From the NCBI GenBank assembly GCA_965204925.1, contig OZ242021.1, forward strand, positions 1,860,001 through 1,924,000: a DNA stretch of 64,000 nt. Direction: 5' to 3'. Shown piece after piece: positions 1 to 8,027 of this stretch. Below the pieces are notes generated by a model. The model was not told the origin of the DNA. It saw nothing but the letters and a program-made list of their open reading frames with translations, and ran no database searches. The DNA is from G963663315 sp965204925. Its GTDB lineage: Bacteria; Pseudomonadota; Gammaproteobacteria; Arenicellales; Poriferihabitantaceae. The translations under genes were made by a program, and so were the position numbers. The stretch's first letter is position 1; each line of letters begins with the position of its first letter.

Positions 1-609
1 AAGCCCGGCCGGTATTCCACTGAATCTTGAAAACAACTCCAGCAAGAAAGAATATCCCGCGATGTTGTAGGGTACGCCGAGGGCGATGTCACAACTGCGC
101 TGGGTGAGGTGCAGGCAAAGGCAGGGCGAGCCATTTTCGTCGTACTGGGTGTTGACGACCCAGAAAGCGTGGCAGGGCGGAAGAGCGCTGGCTTGCGCGT
201 TACCCGGCGCCCACGCCGAGACCACCATTCTGCGGCTTGTCGGGTTGGTTTTCAACTGATTGACGAGCCAGGCGATCTGGTCATTGCCGCGATTGTCCGG
301 CAGTGGAAAATGGCGCCAGAAGTTCCCGTAAGCACTCGGCACGTTGCCGTTTTTGTCTGCCCACGGGTCCCAGAATTTGCAGTTATGCTTTCTCAAAAGG
401 TTGATGTCCGTATTACCGGACAGGAACCAGAGATTTTCAATGACAATATTCTTCCACGATATTTCTTTCGTTGTGAGCAAGGGGAAGCCCTCGCGCAGAT
501 CGATTTCGTAATTGATATTGAACGTGGAGATCGTGTCCACTCCGGTACGGTTGATCTTTCTTTGGCCGTGTTCGAGGGTTTCCCTTACAGCGTCAAGATA
601 TTGCTTCAA
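1..609 (-). CDS. thyA: thymidylate synthase, N-terminal part (runs off the left edge)
   Basis: Converts dUMP to dTMP with methylenetetrahydrofolate. Seen on the minus strand: RTGVDTIS near the start, EGFPLLTTK, LWFLSGNTD, FWDPWAD and AYGNFWRHF, then the active-site region LPPCHAFW with the catalytic cysteine, followed by TQRSCDIALGVPYNIAGY. The remainder of the protein lies outside the window. No ATG is available: the frame is closed by TAA near position 700 and the first usual start that fits the family's N-terminus (KQYLDAVRE) is TTG at 609. A CTG slightly upstream (before NPIPYQQDP) is an alternative. It follows the transpeptidase gene (stop at 645) and is probably co-transcribed with it. 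Identity is certain from the motifs; the start is not. Confidence 0.93.
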   Translation of the reverse strand, partial: MKQYLDAVRETLEHGQRKINRTGVDTISTFNINYEIDLREGFPLLTTKEISWKNIVIENLWFLSGNTDINLLRKHNCKFWDPWADKNGNVPSAYGNFWRHFPLPDNRGNDQIAWLVNQLKTNPTSRRMVVSAWAPGNAQASALPPCHAFWVVNTQYDENGSPCLCLHLTQRSCDIALGVPYNIAGYSFLLELFSRFSGIPAGL

Positions 610-644
610 CTTCTTTTTCGGATCCTGTTGGTAAGGGATCGGGT

Positions 645-1862
645 TCAGGCGCGGTTGTTCGCAGAAAAATAATACTCGATCATTTTTCTTGCCAGAAATG
701 AAGATTTAACATACCACTTTTCCTTGTTGATGCAAAGAACGGAGAATGCGATTTTACGCCCGTCCCGTTCTCCGAAGCCGACAAACCAGTCGTATTTTCC
801 CTTGGGTTGGTAACCGGTCAACGAGCCGGTCTTGCCGCCGACGGTAACGTCTTTCAATGCGCTTTTGTGCAATCTGCGAAAAGCATTGCGGGCTGATCCG
901 ACCCTGACTGTCGATTGCATCATTTTCTTGATCTGGTCGGCGCTCGCTTCGCTCATCACCGGCGCAAAAACAGGTTTTTCATTAACGTAAACCGGAATAC
1001 CGTGAGGATCGATCAGCGAGTCCACGATGACCGGCATAACGAGGTTGCCCTTGTTCACGGCTGTCGCCGCGAGCGTTGCTCCATGCAAAACCGACAGGGT
1101 ATTGCGGTCGGTATATCCGGATGCCATTTCAGCGACCTGCCACTGGTCATCGGGGTCCATTTCGATGCGCCCGTTGTCAAACGTAAAATCGGACGCGAAC
1201 TGTCCGTTAAACCCGAGCCGGTAAGCATAATCAAGCATGGTGTCGCCGCCCACGATCAATGCTCCGACCCGGCCGAATATAGTGTTGACCGAAGTTGCGA
1301 ACGCCTGATCGAACGATACGGTTCGGGTCCACTTGTTGTTTTTGTGCCGCAGCACATTTTTCCTGTACAACGATGTGGATTTGCCGTTGTACGGGATTAG
1401 GGTCGAACCGGTCAGCTTGTTTTCGTTGACTGCGGCGATAGCTGTGATGATTTTCGACACCGAGGCCGCGGGAAAGGAATTGACCAGAGACAGGTTGCGA
1501 TGATTCTCTCCTGATCGCGTGGAATCGGTCATCGCAAGAATCCTGCCGGAGTCTGGATCAATGGCGGAGATCACCCCGTAGTCGGGGTTGTATCGGGTCA
1601 GCAGCTTGCGGGCTTTGTCCTGCAACTGCGGGTCCAGGGTATAGGTTACCGTCAACGGAGCGTAAGCTGAAACTTCGGGGATCACGAGTTGCTCGGGGAG
1701 CGTCTCTTTATAAATGAACGGGGTCAAAGCCGCGGCGATCGTTCGCGCCGGTATGTCCGGGTCGCGGCCTGCATCGGTATCATGCGGACCGATGACGGCT
1801 GGCCATGTTGGCGCAAGAGAGAAAATGGCTATCCAGCAGAACAGGGTGAAAACCGGGAACAT
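645..1862 (-). CDS. short penicillin-binding protein (transpeptidase domain, exported)
   Basis: A 405-residue protein with the three signatures of penicillin-interacting serine transpeptidases: SVSK (Ser134, Lys137), SVN near residue 190 and KTG in VGGKTGSLTG near residue 341. The N-terminus has a hydrophobic signal or anchor segment (residues 2–24). It resembles the catalytic half of FtsI/PBP2-type proteins but lacks room for the usual N-terminal dimerisation domain (family members are about 570–650 residues). It presumably crosslinks or trims peptidoglycan in the periplasm, or could be a carboxypeptidase. It starts 6 bp after the J-domain gene and lies in an htrA–J protein–PBP–thyA run. Exact role unknown. 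Confidence 0.8.
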   Translation of the reverse strand: MFPVFTLFCWIAIFSLAPTWPAVIGPHDTDAGRDPDIPARTIAAALTPFIYKETLPEQLVIPEVSAYAPLTVTYTLDPQLQDKARKLLTRYNPDYGVISAIDPDSGRILAMTDSTRSGENHRNLSLVNSFPAASVSKIITAIAAVNENKLTGSTLIPYNGKSTSLYRKNVLRHKNNKWTRTVSFDQAFATSVNTIFGRVGALIVGGDTMLDYAYRLGFNGQFASDFTFDNGRIEMDPDDQWQVAEMASGYTDRNTLSVLHGATLAATAVNKGNLVMPVIVDSLIDPHGIPVYVNEKPVFAPVMSEASADQIKKMMQSTVRVGSARNAFRRLHKSALKDVTVGGKTGSLTGYQPKGKYDWFVGFGERDGRKIAFSVLCINKEKWYVKSSFLARKMIEYYFSANNRA

Positions 1863-1868
1863 CGTCAG

Positions 1869-2345
1869 TCAGGAATACTGCTGGAGCAGTGTATCCTTTG
1901 CCAGGTTGATTTGACTGGCAAGGTAGTCCGAGCCTCCCCGGTCAGGATGAATTTTCTGCATCAGCCTGCGGTGGGCATTGATGATCTCCTCCTCGCTTGC
2001 TCCCGGTGCAAGGCCCAGTATCTCCAGCGCTTCAGCGACACTCATCGACGTGGCCGGAGGCGGCTGGGGGCGGGCATGGCCTGCGCCCCTTTTGCCGCGG
2101 CGGAGATGATCCCAAAGCCCCTTGACCATCATGATCCGGTTTATCCATGGCAGGGCGGCGCCGAACATCGCCATGAGCCACGATCCCTTGGTTATCGCCA
2201 ACGTCACCAACAGCGCCGCCGCGCTCCACAGCGCAATGCGGATCAGTGACCGGTTACGCTGCTGGCGGTCTGCACGGTGATACCAGGCCAGATACCACAT
2301 GATGCCGACCACGGCCACCAGCGCCAGAAACAGTCGGGGCGCCAT
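1869..2345 (-). CDS. membrane-anchored J-domain protein
   Basis: 158 residues. The N-terminal half has two hydrophobic segments (about residues 4–19 and 34–70), followed by a basic Pro-rich linker and a C-terminal J domain from about residue 100: EALEILGLAPGASEEEI, then HRRLMQKIHPDRGG with the invariant HPD, and a final helix. J domains stimulate the ATPase of DnaK/Hsp70. The layout (membrane segment first, J domain last) is like the Tim14/DjlC-type proteins, not classical DnaJ. It sits between htrA and a penicillin-binding protein gene, which suggests envelope quality control, but the client is unknown. Confidence 0.8.
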   Translation of the reverse strand: MAPRLFLALVAVVGIMWYLAWYHRADRQQRNRSLIRIALWSAAALLVTLAITKGSWLMAMFGAALPWINRIMMVKGLWDHLRRGKRGAGHARPQPPPATSMSVAEALEILGLAPGASEEEIINAHRRLMQKIHPDRGGSDYLASQINLAKDTLLQQYS

Positions 2346-2460
2346 CAGCTAGGGTTCGATAACGGACATCCCGTTATTATAATACGGAAATGCCTCGCGA
2401 ACCGAACCCTGAACTCCGCAGAGCGGCCTCTATGTCGGCTGATCAGGGTTACGGCAACGT

Positions 2461-4005
2461 TCAGGCCTTGAGCGGGACTGCCACGAAGCGAGAGTAATTG
2501 TCTTTCTGGACGAGCAGCAATACGGATTCCCTGTTTTCCTCTTTCGATTGCCTGATCGCTTCGATGACCTCGTCCGGGCTTGAGACTTTCTGCGCGCCGA
2601 CCTGCCTGATTACATCTCCTTCGCGTAGTCCACGCTGCGCAGCCGCGCTTTGCGGGTCGATATCAATGATCACTACGCCCGAAACTGTATCGTCAAGGCC
2701 GTATTTTTCCCTGTGGCCCCGGTCCAGCGTCGCCAGCCCCAGTCCCAGCTGATGATCGTCGGAATTAGCTTTCCCCGCGCTGGCGACAACCGTGGTGTCG
2801 GCGCTTCCCACCGTGACCTTGACTGATTGACTGCTGTTGTTTCGCCACAGCTCGATGTCCACCTCCTTGCTGCGGGCGGTCAGGGCGACCATTTTCGGAA
2901 GATCGCGCATGGTCGTGACTTTTTTGCCGTCGTATTCGAGAATCACATCTCCCGATTCGATACCGGCGCTCCACGCCGGACTGTCCTTGATGACCTCGGT
3001 TACGAGGGCGCCGCTTTCATCCTCCAATCCGAGACTCTCGGCAATTTCTGCGGTCAGCTCCTGAATCTGTACGCCCAGGTAGCCGCGTTCCACCACGCCG
3101 GTCTGTTGCAGTTGGGCAATTACGCCGCTCGCTACGGCGGAAGGAATGGCGAATCCAATGCCGATATTGCCGCCATTGGGTGAGTAGATCACACTGTTGA
3201 TACCGATTACCTGTCCGCGGGTATTGAACAGCGGGCCGCCGGAATTACCACGGTTGATTGAGGCGTCAATCTGGATAAAGTCCACCAGCTGGCCAGTCCT
3301 CAGATCCCGCCCGCGCGCGGAAATAATGCCGCTGGTTGTGGTCCCGCCCAGTCCGAATGGATTGCCGATGGCGATTACCCAGTCGCCCACCCGGGCGTCA
3401 TTGGAGTCTCCGAATTCCAGCCAGGGCAGTTTCCTGTCGGTACTTATTTCCAGTAATGCCAGATCGGTTCTCCGGTCGGACCCTTTCAGCGTGGCCGGCA
3501 AACGGGCGCCGTTATCCAGCACCACTTCAATTTCATCGGCGTTTTCGATGACATGGTGATTGGTTACCACAAATCCGGCCGGATCGACAATGAATCCCGA
3601 ACCGACCGCGGTGCTCCTGCGCTCGGGATACCGGTTTCCGTCCTCGTCGCCTTCAGGAGCATTGTGCGGGAAATTGAACGAATCCCCGAAGAAGCGTCGA
3701 AAGAACTCTTCCAGTTGTTGCGGGGGCTGCCCCCGGTAACGTCTGTTGTTCCCGAAGCCAGAGCCGGCATAACTGGTGACTGAAATGTTGACCACTGCCG
3801 GTTTCACCGCCTTGACCAGCTCGGCAAATCCGTCGTTGACATCAATGCGGGATAATTTTGCCGCCACATGGGCAGGTTCTGTTTTTGCCGCTGTGCTTGA
3901 GGAGGGAAGCGTTGCCGCGGCCAGCAGGGCAACCATTATGAAGACCGTCGAGCGAGGAGCCCTGTCTTGTCGCAAGAATAAGATGCCTGAATGTTTTTTG
4001 CTCAT
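2461..4005 (-). CDS. periplasmic serine endoprotease, DegP/HtrA (Do) family
   Basis: About 514 residues. A signal peptide (basic start, hydrophobic stretch IMVALLAAATLP, then SSTAA) precedes a trypsin-like domain with the catalytic triad in TNHHVIE (His), RTDLALLEI (Asp) and GNSGGPLF (Ser). Two PDZ domains follow (GYLGVQIQEL to about 100 residues later, and GVVIIDIDP to near the end). It degrades or refolds misfolded periplasmic proteins; its closest functional relatives are MucD/DegQ. ATG at 4005 is preferred because it gives a normal signal peptide; GTG at 4020 would add five residues. It heads the minus-strand run htrA–J protein–PBP–thyA. Confidence 0.92.
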   Translation of the reverse strand: MSKKHSGILFLRQDRAPRSTVFIMVALLAAATLPSSSTAAKTEPAHVAAKLSRIDVNDGFAELVKAVKPAVVNISVTSYAGSGFGNNRRYRGQPPQQLEEFFRRFFGDSFNFPHNAPEGDEDGNRYPERRSTAVGSGFIVDPAGFVVTNHHVIENADEIEVVLDNGARLPATLKGSDRRTDLALLEISTDRKLPWLEFGDSNDARVGDWVIAIGNPFGLGGTTTSGIISARGRDLRTGQLVDFIQIDASINRGNSGGPLFNTRGQVIGINSVIYSPNGGNIGIGFAIPSAVASGVIAQLQQTGVVERGYLGVQIQELTAEIAESLGLEDESGALVTEVIKDSPAWSAGIESGDVILEYDGKKVTTMRDLPKMVALTARSKEVDIELWRNNSSQSVKVTVGSADTTVVASAGKANSDDHQLGLGLATLDRGHREKYGLDDTVSGVVIIDIDPQSAAAQRGLREGDVIRQVGAQKVSSPDEVIEAIRQSKEENRESVLLLVQKDNYSRFVAVPLKA

Positions 4006-4020
4006 TGATAAACTGCCCAC

Positions 4021-4227
4021 GTGTAGACAAGTGTTGAAATTGGGTGGATTAAAGCAGGAAATTGCTTAATACAGGATGAATGACGAATTAAATGAATGAC
4101 AGAATGATGCGCCCACTGAATGAACAATTCACACAGACTGCCTCATATCTCATTTCACCTGAATGCGGACACGTACTTGCAAGTTAATCCTGAGTCTTTA
4201 TAATCACGCATATAGTCAGGAGATAGC
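4021..4227. promoter_or_regulatory. divergent intergenic region between htrA and the coiled-coil gene
   Basis: About 200 bp, AT-rich relative to its flanks, separating divergent genes. It holds a good plus-strand promoter near its right end (listed separately). I see no clear consensus promoter for htrA and no obvious sigma-E-type elements that I would defend. Confidence 0.4.
4177..4204 (+). promoter_or_regulatory. sigma70-type promoter of the coiled-coil gene
   Basis: TTGCAA (4177–4182), a 16-bp spacer, then a perfect TATAAT (4199–4204). The start codon is 24 bp further on and is preceded by an AGGAG ribosome-binding site near 4217–4221. Confidence 0.65.
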
Positions 4228-4581
4228 ATGAACAGTTACGCGATTGATACCCATGTCGCCATCAAGAAGTTGGAATCTGCCGGTTTCAGGACGGAGCAGG
4301 CGGAAGCCGTTACCGCGCTGTTAACCAGTCTGGACTCCCGTCTGGCGACCAAAGAAGACCTGCAAACCGCAATTTCCGAGCTTCGTTCCGAACTCAAGGG
4401 GGACATCGCCGAGCTCAGGGCTGAATTCGCCGAGCTCAGGGGCGAATTCACCGGACTCAAAGGCGATAACGCTGTACTGCAGGAGCAAATCCGCTCTATT
4501 CGTGTTGAGGCGCGGATTGTCCTGGCTCTCGTATTCGCTATGGTTGTCCCTATGTTCCTGCGCTCGTTCGGGCTGATCTGA
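4228..4581 (+). CDS. small coiled-coil membrane protein (DUF1640-like)
   Basis: 117 residues. After a short N-terminal helix region (AIKKLESAGF, TEQAEAVTALL) comes a long charged coiled coil with near-heptad repeats built on ELRxEL/EFAELRGEF (about residues 48–90), ending in one C-terminal membrane segment (ARIVLALVFAMVVPMFLRSF). This matches the CCDC90/DUF1640 type of tail-anchored coiled-coil proteins. The start has AGGAG seven bases upstream and a strong promoter. Convergent with the dihydroorotase-like gene. Function unknown; a membrane-tethered scaffold is plausible. Confidence 0.75.
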   Translation: MNSYAIDTHVAIKKLESAGFRTEQAEAVTALLTSLDSRLATKEDLQTAISELRSELKGDIAELRAEFAELRGEFTGLKGDNAVLQEQIRSIRVEARIVLALVFAMVVPMFLRSFGLI

Positions 4582-4609
4582 TTCGCCTTGTTTTTGTGCA
4601 GGCGCACAG

Positions 4610-5911
4610 TCAGCTCTCGCAGTACACTGTGCGCCCGTGAATCAGTGTCCTGACTACCTTGCCTTGCAGTTGCATACCCAGAAAAGGTGAGTTACGGCCA
4701 TTGCTCTGCATTGTTTCACTGTCAAAAACCCACTTTTTACAAGGGTCGAACAGGCACAGGTCGGCACGGGCGCCCACGGCGAGGTGCCCGGCGTCAATAC
4801 CGATAATGGTGGCCGGGTTCGCAGTCACGGCCGCGATGGCGGTTTTGAGCGACAACTGGCCATTGTTGACGAGGCGCATGGTCAGCGGCAGCAGGGTCTC
4901 GATACCGGCAATGCCTGCCGCCGCTTCGCTGAACGGCACCAGCTTGGCGTCAACATCATGTGGCTGGTGGTCCGAGCAGATGGCCTGGATGCTGCCTTCA
5001 TTGACCCCCCGGATCAGTTCCTGCCTGTCTTTCTCCGTGCGCAAGGGCGGTATGACTTTGTATTGGGTATTGAAGGCGCCAATGTCGTTCTCCGAACACA
5101 ACAAATGATGAATGGAGACTGAAGCGGTCACCGACAATTGCCGATACCGTGCTTCGGCAATCATGCTGACCGACCTTGCGCATGACAGCAGGTTGAAGTG
5201 CGCGCGCGCCCCGCTGGTCTCGATCAATGCAATATCCCTTGCCACGCCGACCGTTTCCGCGGCTTCCGGAATGGCCGGCAACCCCAGACGGGTGCTGATT
5301 TCACCTTCGTGTACGACGCCATTCCCTTGCAACCAGGAATCCTGGGGGTTAATGAAAACCGGGATGCCGTAAGTCGAGGCGTATTGCATGGCGCGGCGCA
5401 TGAGCAATGTGTTTTCCACACTCTGTAGCGCGTTGCTCACGCCCACGCAACCGGCATCCATCAGCATCGCCATATCGGTCAGTTGCTCGCCCTTGAGTCC
5501 GACGGTAAGCGCTCCGAGTGGATGGACGATCGCAAATCCGGCGTCATTTGCGCGGTCCTGAATCATGTGCGCCATGGCCGGGGTATCAATGATCGGGAAA
5601 GTGTCCGGGGGGGATACCATGCGAGTAATCCCGGCGCTCGCGGCAGCGCGGGCTTCGGTCATGATAGTGGCCTTGTGTTCTTCTCCCGGTTCCCGCGATC
5701 GCGCGCACAGATCCACCAGTCCCGGGAAAACGTAGCGCCCGGTTGCGTCTATTTCCTTTTCGAAGTCGCATTCCCCGGATGGCTGCGCGCCCGGGCTGTT
5801 TGGCTGCGCGCCGACTCCCGCTATCCTGCCATTGCGGATATACAGGTCGGTTCTGGCGTTGATGCCGTTAGCCGGGTCAACCAGATGACCGTTGCGGATC
5901 ACCGTATTCAT
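4610..5911 (-). CDS. pyrC': dihydroorotase homologue, probably non-catalytic subunit of aspartate carbamoyltransferase (PyrC')
   Basis: 433 residues with the amidohydrolase layout of dihydroorotase: N-terminal VIRNGHLVDPANG, then the metal-site region, and a C-terminal beta segment (GRTVYCES end). The usual HxHxREPG metal motif is VDLCARSREPG here, so the two zinc-binding histidines are missing, and the later His motif (HICHVS in active enzymes) reads HFNLLSCA. SDHQPHD keeps the last aspartate. In Pseudomonas such inactive homologues form a dodecamer with PyrB and are needed for its assembly. The start overlaps the pyrB stop by 4 bp (ATGA type), supporting the same complex here. Confidence 0.87.
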   Translation of the reverse strand: MNTVIRNGHLVDPANGINARTDLYIRNGRIAGVGAQPNSPGAQPSGECDFEKEIDATGRYVFPGLVDLCARSREPGEEHKATIMTEARAAASAGITRMVSPPDTFPIIDTPAMAHMIQDRANDAGFAIVHPLGALTVGLKGEQLTDMAMLMDAGCVGVSNALQSVENTLLMRRAMQYASTYGIPVFINPQDSWLQGNGVVHEGEISTRLGLPAIPEAAETVGVARDIALIETSGARAHFNLLSCARSVSMIAEARYRQLSVTASVSIHHLLCSENDIGAFNTQYKVIPPLRTEKDRQELIRGVNEGSIQAICSDHQPHDVDAKLVPFSEAAAGIAGIETLLPLTMRLVNNGQLSLKTAIAAVTANPATIIGIDAGHLAVGARADLCLFDPCKKWVFDSETMQSNGRNSPFLGMQLQGKVVRTLIHGRTVYCES

Positions 5912-6882
5912 GATGTCTCTTCCCGGCTCTGCATGATTTTTGCCATGATCGACATTCTGACTGCGATGCCGTTGGTCACCTGGTTCAGAATCAGGGAGCG
6001 TGGGCCGTCAGCCACATCGGATGAGATTTCAAGGCCGCGATTGATCGGTCCGGGGTGCATGACGACCGCGTCGGCTTTCGCGGATTTGAGTTTTTCCGCA
6101 GTGAGGCCGTAGCGATTGAAATATTCCTGTTCGCTCGGGATCAGTTTGCCGTCCATACGTTCACGCTGGATGCGCAGCACCATGACCACATCGACATCAT
6201 CCAGTCCCTCAGGCAGATTACCCGTTACCGAAACCCCCATCTTTTCAATTTCCGTCGGGATCAGCGTTGCCGGACCAATCACACGCACTTCCCGGGCGCC
6301 GAGAATGTTGAGTGCGTGTATCTGTGAGCGCGCCACCCGGGAATGGAGAATATCTCCCACTATCGCGACCTTCAGGGTTTTGAAGTCCTCCTTTGCCTGA
6401 CGGATGGTAAACATATCCAGTATCGCCTGGGTAGGGTGGGCATGGCGTCCGTCTCCGGCATTGATGACGTGCACATGGTCGGGCAGGTGGTCGGCAATCA
6501 GATGAGCGGTACCGCTGGCATGGTCACGTACGACAAACAGGTCGGTGTGCATCGCTTCCAGTGTTCGCACCGTATCCAGAATAGTTTCCCCCTTGCTGGT
6601 CGATATTCTGGAGGTATTGAGGTTGATCACATCAGCGGACAGTCTCTTGCCGGCAATCTCGAATGTGGTACGGGTGCGCGTACTCGCTTCAAAAAAAAGA
6701 TTGACCAGTGTCTTGCCACGCAACAACGGAATTTTCCTGATCTTTCTTTCACCGAAACTGATGAAGGATTCGGCCGTGTCGAGAATGTTGACGAGAGTCT
6801 CTCTGGGCAGGCCGTTGATCGTCAGAAAATGTTTCAGGTTGCCGTTGTCGTCAAACTGGATTGAACTGTCTGTTGAAGCCAT
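5908..6882 (-). CDS. pyrB: aspartate carbamoyltransferase catalytic subunit
   Basis: Joins carbamoyl phosphate and aspartate, the committed step of pyrimidine synthesis. Family motifs are seen: FFEASTRTRTTFE (carbamoyl-phosphate loop), HPTQAILD, VAIVGDILHSRVARS and VVMHPGPINRG. ATG at 6882 gives 324 residues and aligns with the Pseudomonas PyrB start (DNGNLKHFLTINGL); a TTG at 6933 would add 17 residues and overlap ruvX. It is followed without a gap by the dead dihydroorotase homologue, its likely structural partner. No pyrR attenuator gene is present between ruvX and pyrB, unlike in Pseudomonas. Confidence 0.95.
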   Translation of the reverse strand: MASTDSSIQFDDNGNLKHFLTINGLPRETLVNILDTAESFISFGERKIRKIPLLRGKTLVNLFFEASTRTRTTFEIAGKRLSADVINLNTSRISTSKGETILDTVRTLEAMHTDLFVVRDHASGTAHLIADHLPDHVHVINAGDGRHAHPTQAILDMFTIRQAKEDFKTLKVAIVGDILHSRVARSQIHALNILGAREVRVIGPATLIPTEIEKMGVSVTGNLPEGLDDVDVVMVLRIQRERMDGKLIPSEQEYFNRYGLTAEKLKSAKADAVVMHPGPINRGLEISSDVADGPRSLILNQVTNGIAVRMSIMAKIMQSREETS

Positions 6883-6910
6883 TATTCGCTTTTTTGAGGG
6901 CGCCGGGCAA

Positions 6911-7336
6911 TTATCCTTCAAAAAAAGTTTCAAGGATCAGTTGGGCCGCTACGTTGTCGCGCGTTGCGGTGCGGCTGTATCCTGTTTTCCCACCGTGCGC
7001 GGCCGTTGTGAATAACAGGTGGTCTGCGGCATGACTGGACAGCCTTTCATCGGTGTAGGTTACGGGCAGGGCGTAGCGTTCTGTCAGGCTGGCGCCGAAA
7101 ATCCGGCACAGGGCGGACATTCCGGTTTCCTCCCCGGCCATCGAAACCGGCAACCCGACAACCAGTTCTGCCGGTTTCCACTGTTTGATGAGGTGGTCTA
7201 TGGCGGCCCAGTCCGGGTTACCCTGGCGGGACTTGATCGTAGTGAGCGCCTGACAGGTTTTCGTAATCCTGTTGCCTGTAGCGGAACCGATTCGCTTGAG
7301 ACCGAAATCGAATGCAAGTACTCTGGAACCACCCAT
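6911..7336 (-). CDS. ruvX: Holliday junction resolvase-like protein / pre-16S rRNA nuclease RuvX (YqgF)
   Basis: 141 residues, the usual family length. RNase H-like fold residues visible: VLAFDFGLKRIG at the start (first acidic residue), VVGLPVSMAGEETGM, TDERLSS and the terminal RDNVAAQLIL (last acidic residue). In E. coli the protein takes part in 16S rRNA 5' maturation. It sits between yqgE and pyrB as in many gammaproteobacteria, on the same strand, 24 bp after yqgE. Confidence 0.93.
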   Translation of the reverse strand: MGGSRVLAFDFGLKRIGSATGNRITKTCQALTTIKSRQGNPDWAAIDHLIKQWKPAELVVGLPVSMAGEETGMSALCRIFGASLTERYALPVTYTDERLSSHAADHLLFTTAAHGGKTGYSRTATRDNVAAQLILETFFEG

Positions 7337-7360
7337 CGCAACGCTCAGGCGGGACCGCTT

Positions 7361-7936
7361 TCAGGCATGGCCTACCTGATTGTAGAACCGGCTGGTGTCA
7401 ACGCCGGCCAGACGGGCGGACATTTGCCATTTGTCGCTGACATCCGAAGCGAACAGGATGTTGTGGTCGGCTGGCGCGGTGAACCAGGAATTTCCCTGAA
7501 GCTCCTGTTCGAGCTGGCCAGCGGCCCAGCCCGCATAACCCAGAATCATCATCGCTCTCTCGGGACCATTGCCGCTCGCCATATCCATCAGAATATCCTT
7601 CGAACTGGTCAGTTTGAGGCCGCCTCCGATGTTCATGCTTGATTCCCGGGCTTCCATGGCGCCGTTATGAACGACGAGTCCGAGTTCGGGGTAGACCGGC
7701 CCACCGTCAAATACCGGTGATATCGTATGGCTGTGGTCGGAAATGCCTATTTTCAACTGCGAGAATACATCGCCGACGATCTGGCCGGTCAGCCGGTTTA
7801 TTACGACGCCCATGGCGCCATGGCTGTTGTGTTTGCATATGAGAATGACTGTTTGCCTGAAATGAGGGTCTTCAAGCTGGGGCATGGACACAAGAAAGTG
7901 GTTTTCCAGTGTAAATGGTTTATGGTTGGTAGTCAC
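7361..7936 (-). CDS. yqgE: YqgE/AlgH family (UPF0301) protein
   Basis: 191 residues from GTG at 7936, matching the family's usual length of about 187. Motifs: HFLVSMPQLEDPHF at the start, HNSHGAMGVVINRLTG, VFDGGPV and ILGYAGWAAGQLEQEL. An ATG at 8122 would give 253 residues, but would run into the divergently coded aminotransferase start and adds a non-homologous N-terminus, so it is rejected. The family's molecular function is not established; AlgH was linked to alginate regulation in Pseudomonas. First gene of the yqgE–ruvX–pyrB–pyrC' run. Confidence 0.88.
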   Translation of the reverse strand: MTTNHKPFTLENHFLVSMPQLEDPHFRQTVILICKHNSHGAMGVVINRLTGQIVGDVFSQLKIGISDHSHTISPVFDGGPVYPELGLVVHNGAMEARESSMNIGGGLKLTSSKDILMDMASGNGPERAMMILGYAGWAAGQLEQELQGNSWFTAPADHNILFASDVSDKWQMSARLAGVDTSRFYNQVGHA

Positions 7937-8027
7937 AAGCGGGGAATTACTGTTCAGGTAGCGGCTTTTGTGTAGGCCATATATTATATACGATAGTTTC
8001 CGTACGTGATAATATCCCGATGTCAAA

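Noticed and set aside
2359..2377. 7-bp stem (ATAACGG/CCGTTAT) between htrA and the J-domain gene as a terminator
   Set aside because: Short stem without a T-run in the direction of transcription.
4601..4634. 10-bp inverted repeat (GGCGCACAGT and complement) as a terminator
   Set aside because: No T-run follows on either strand, so an intrinsic terminator is not supported.
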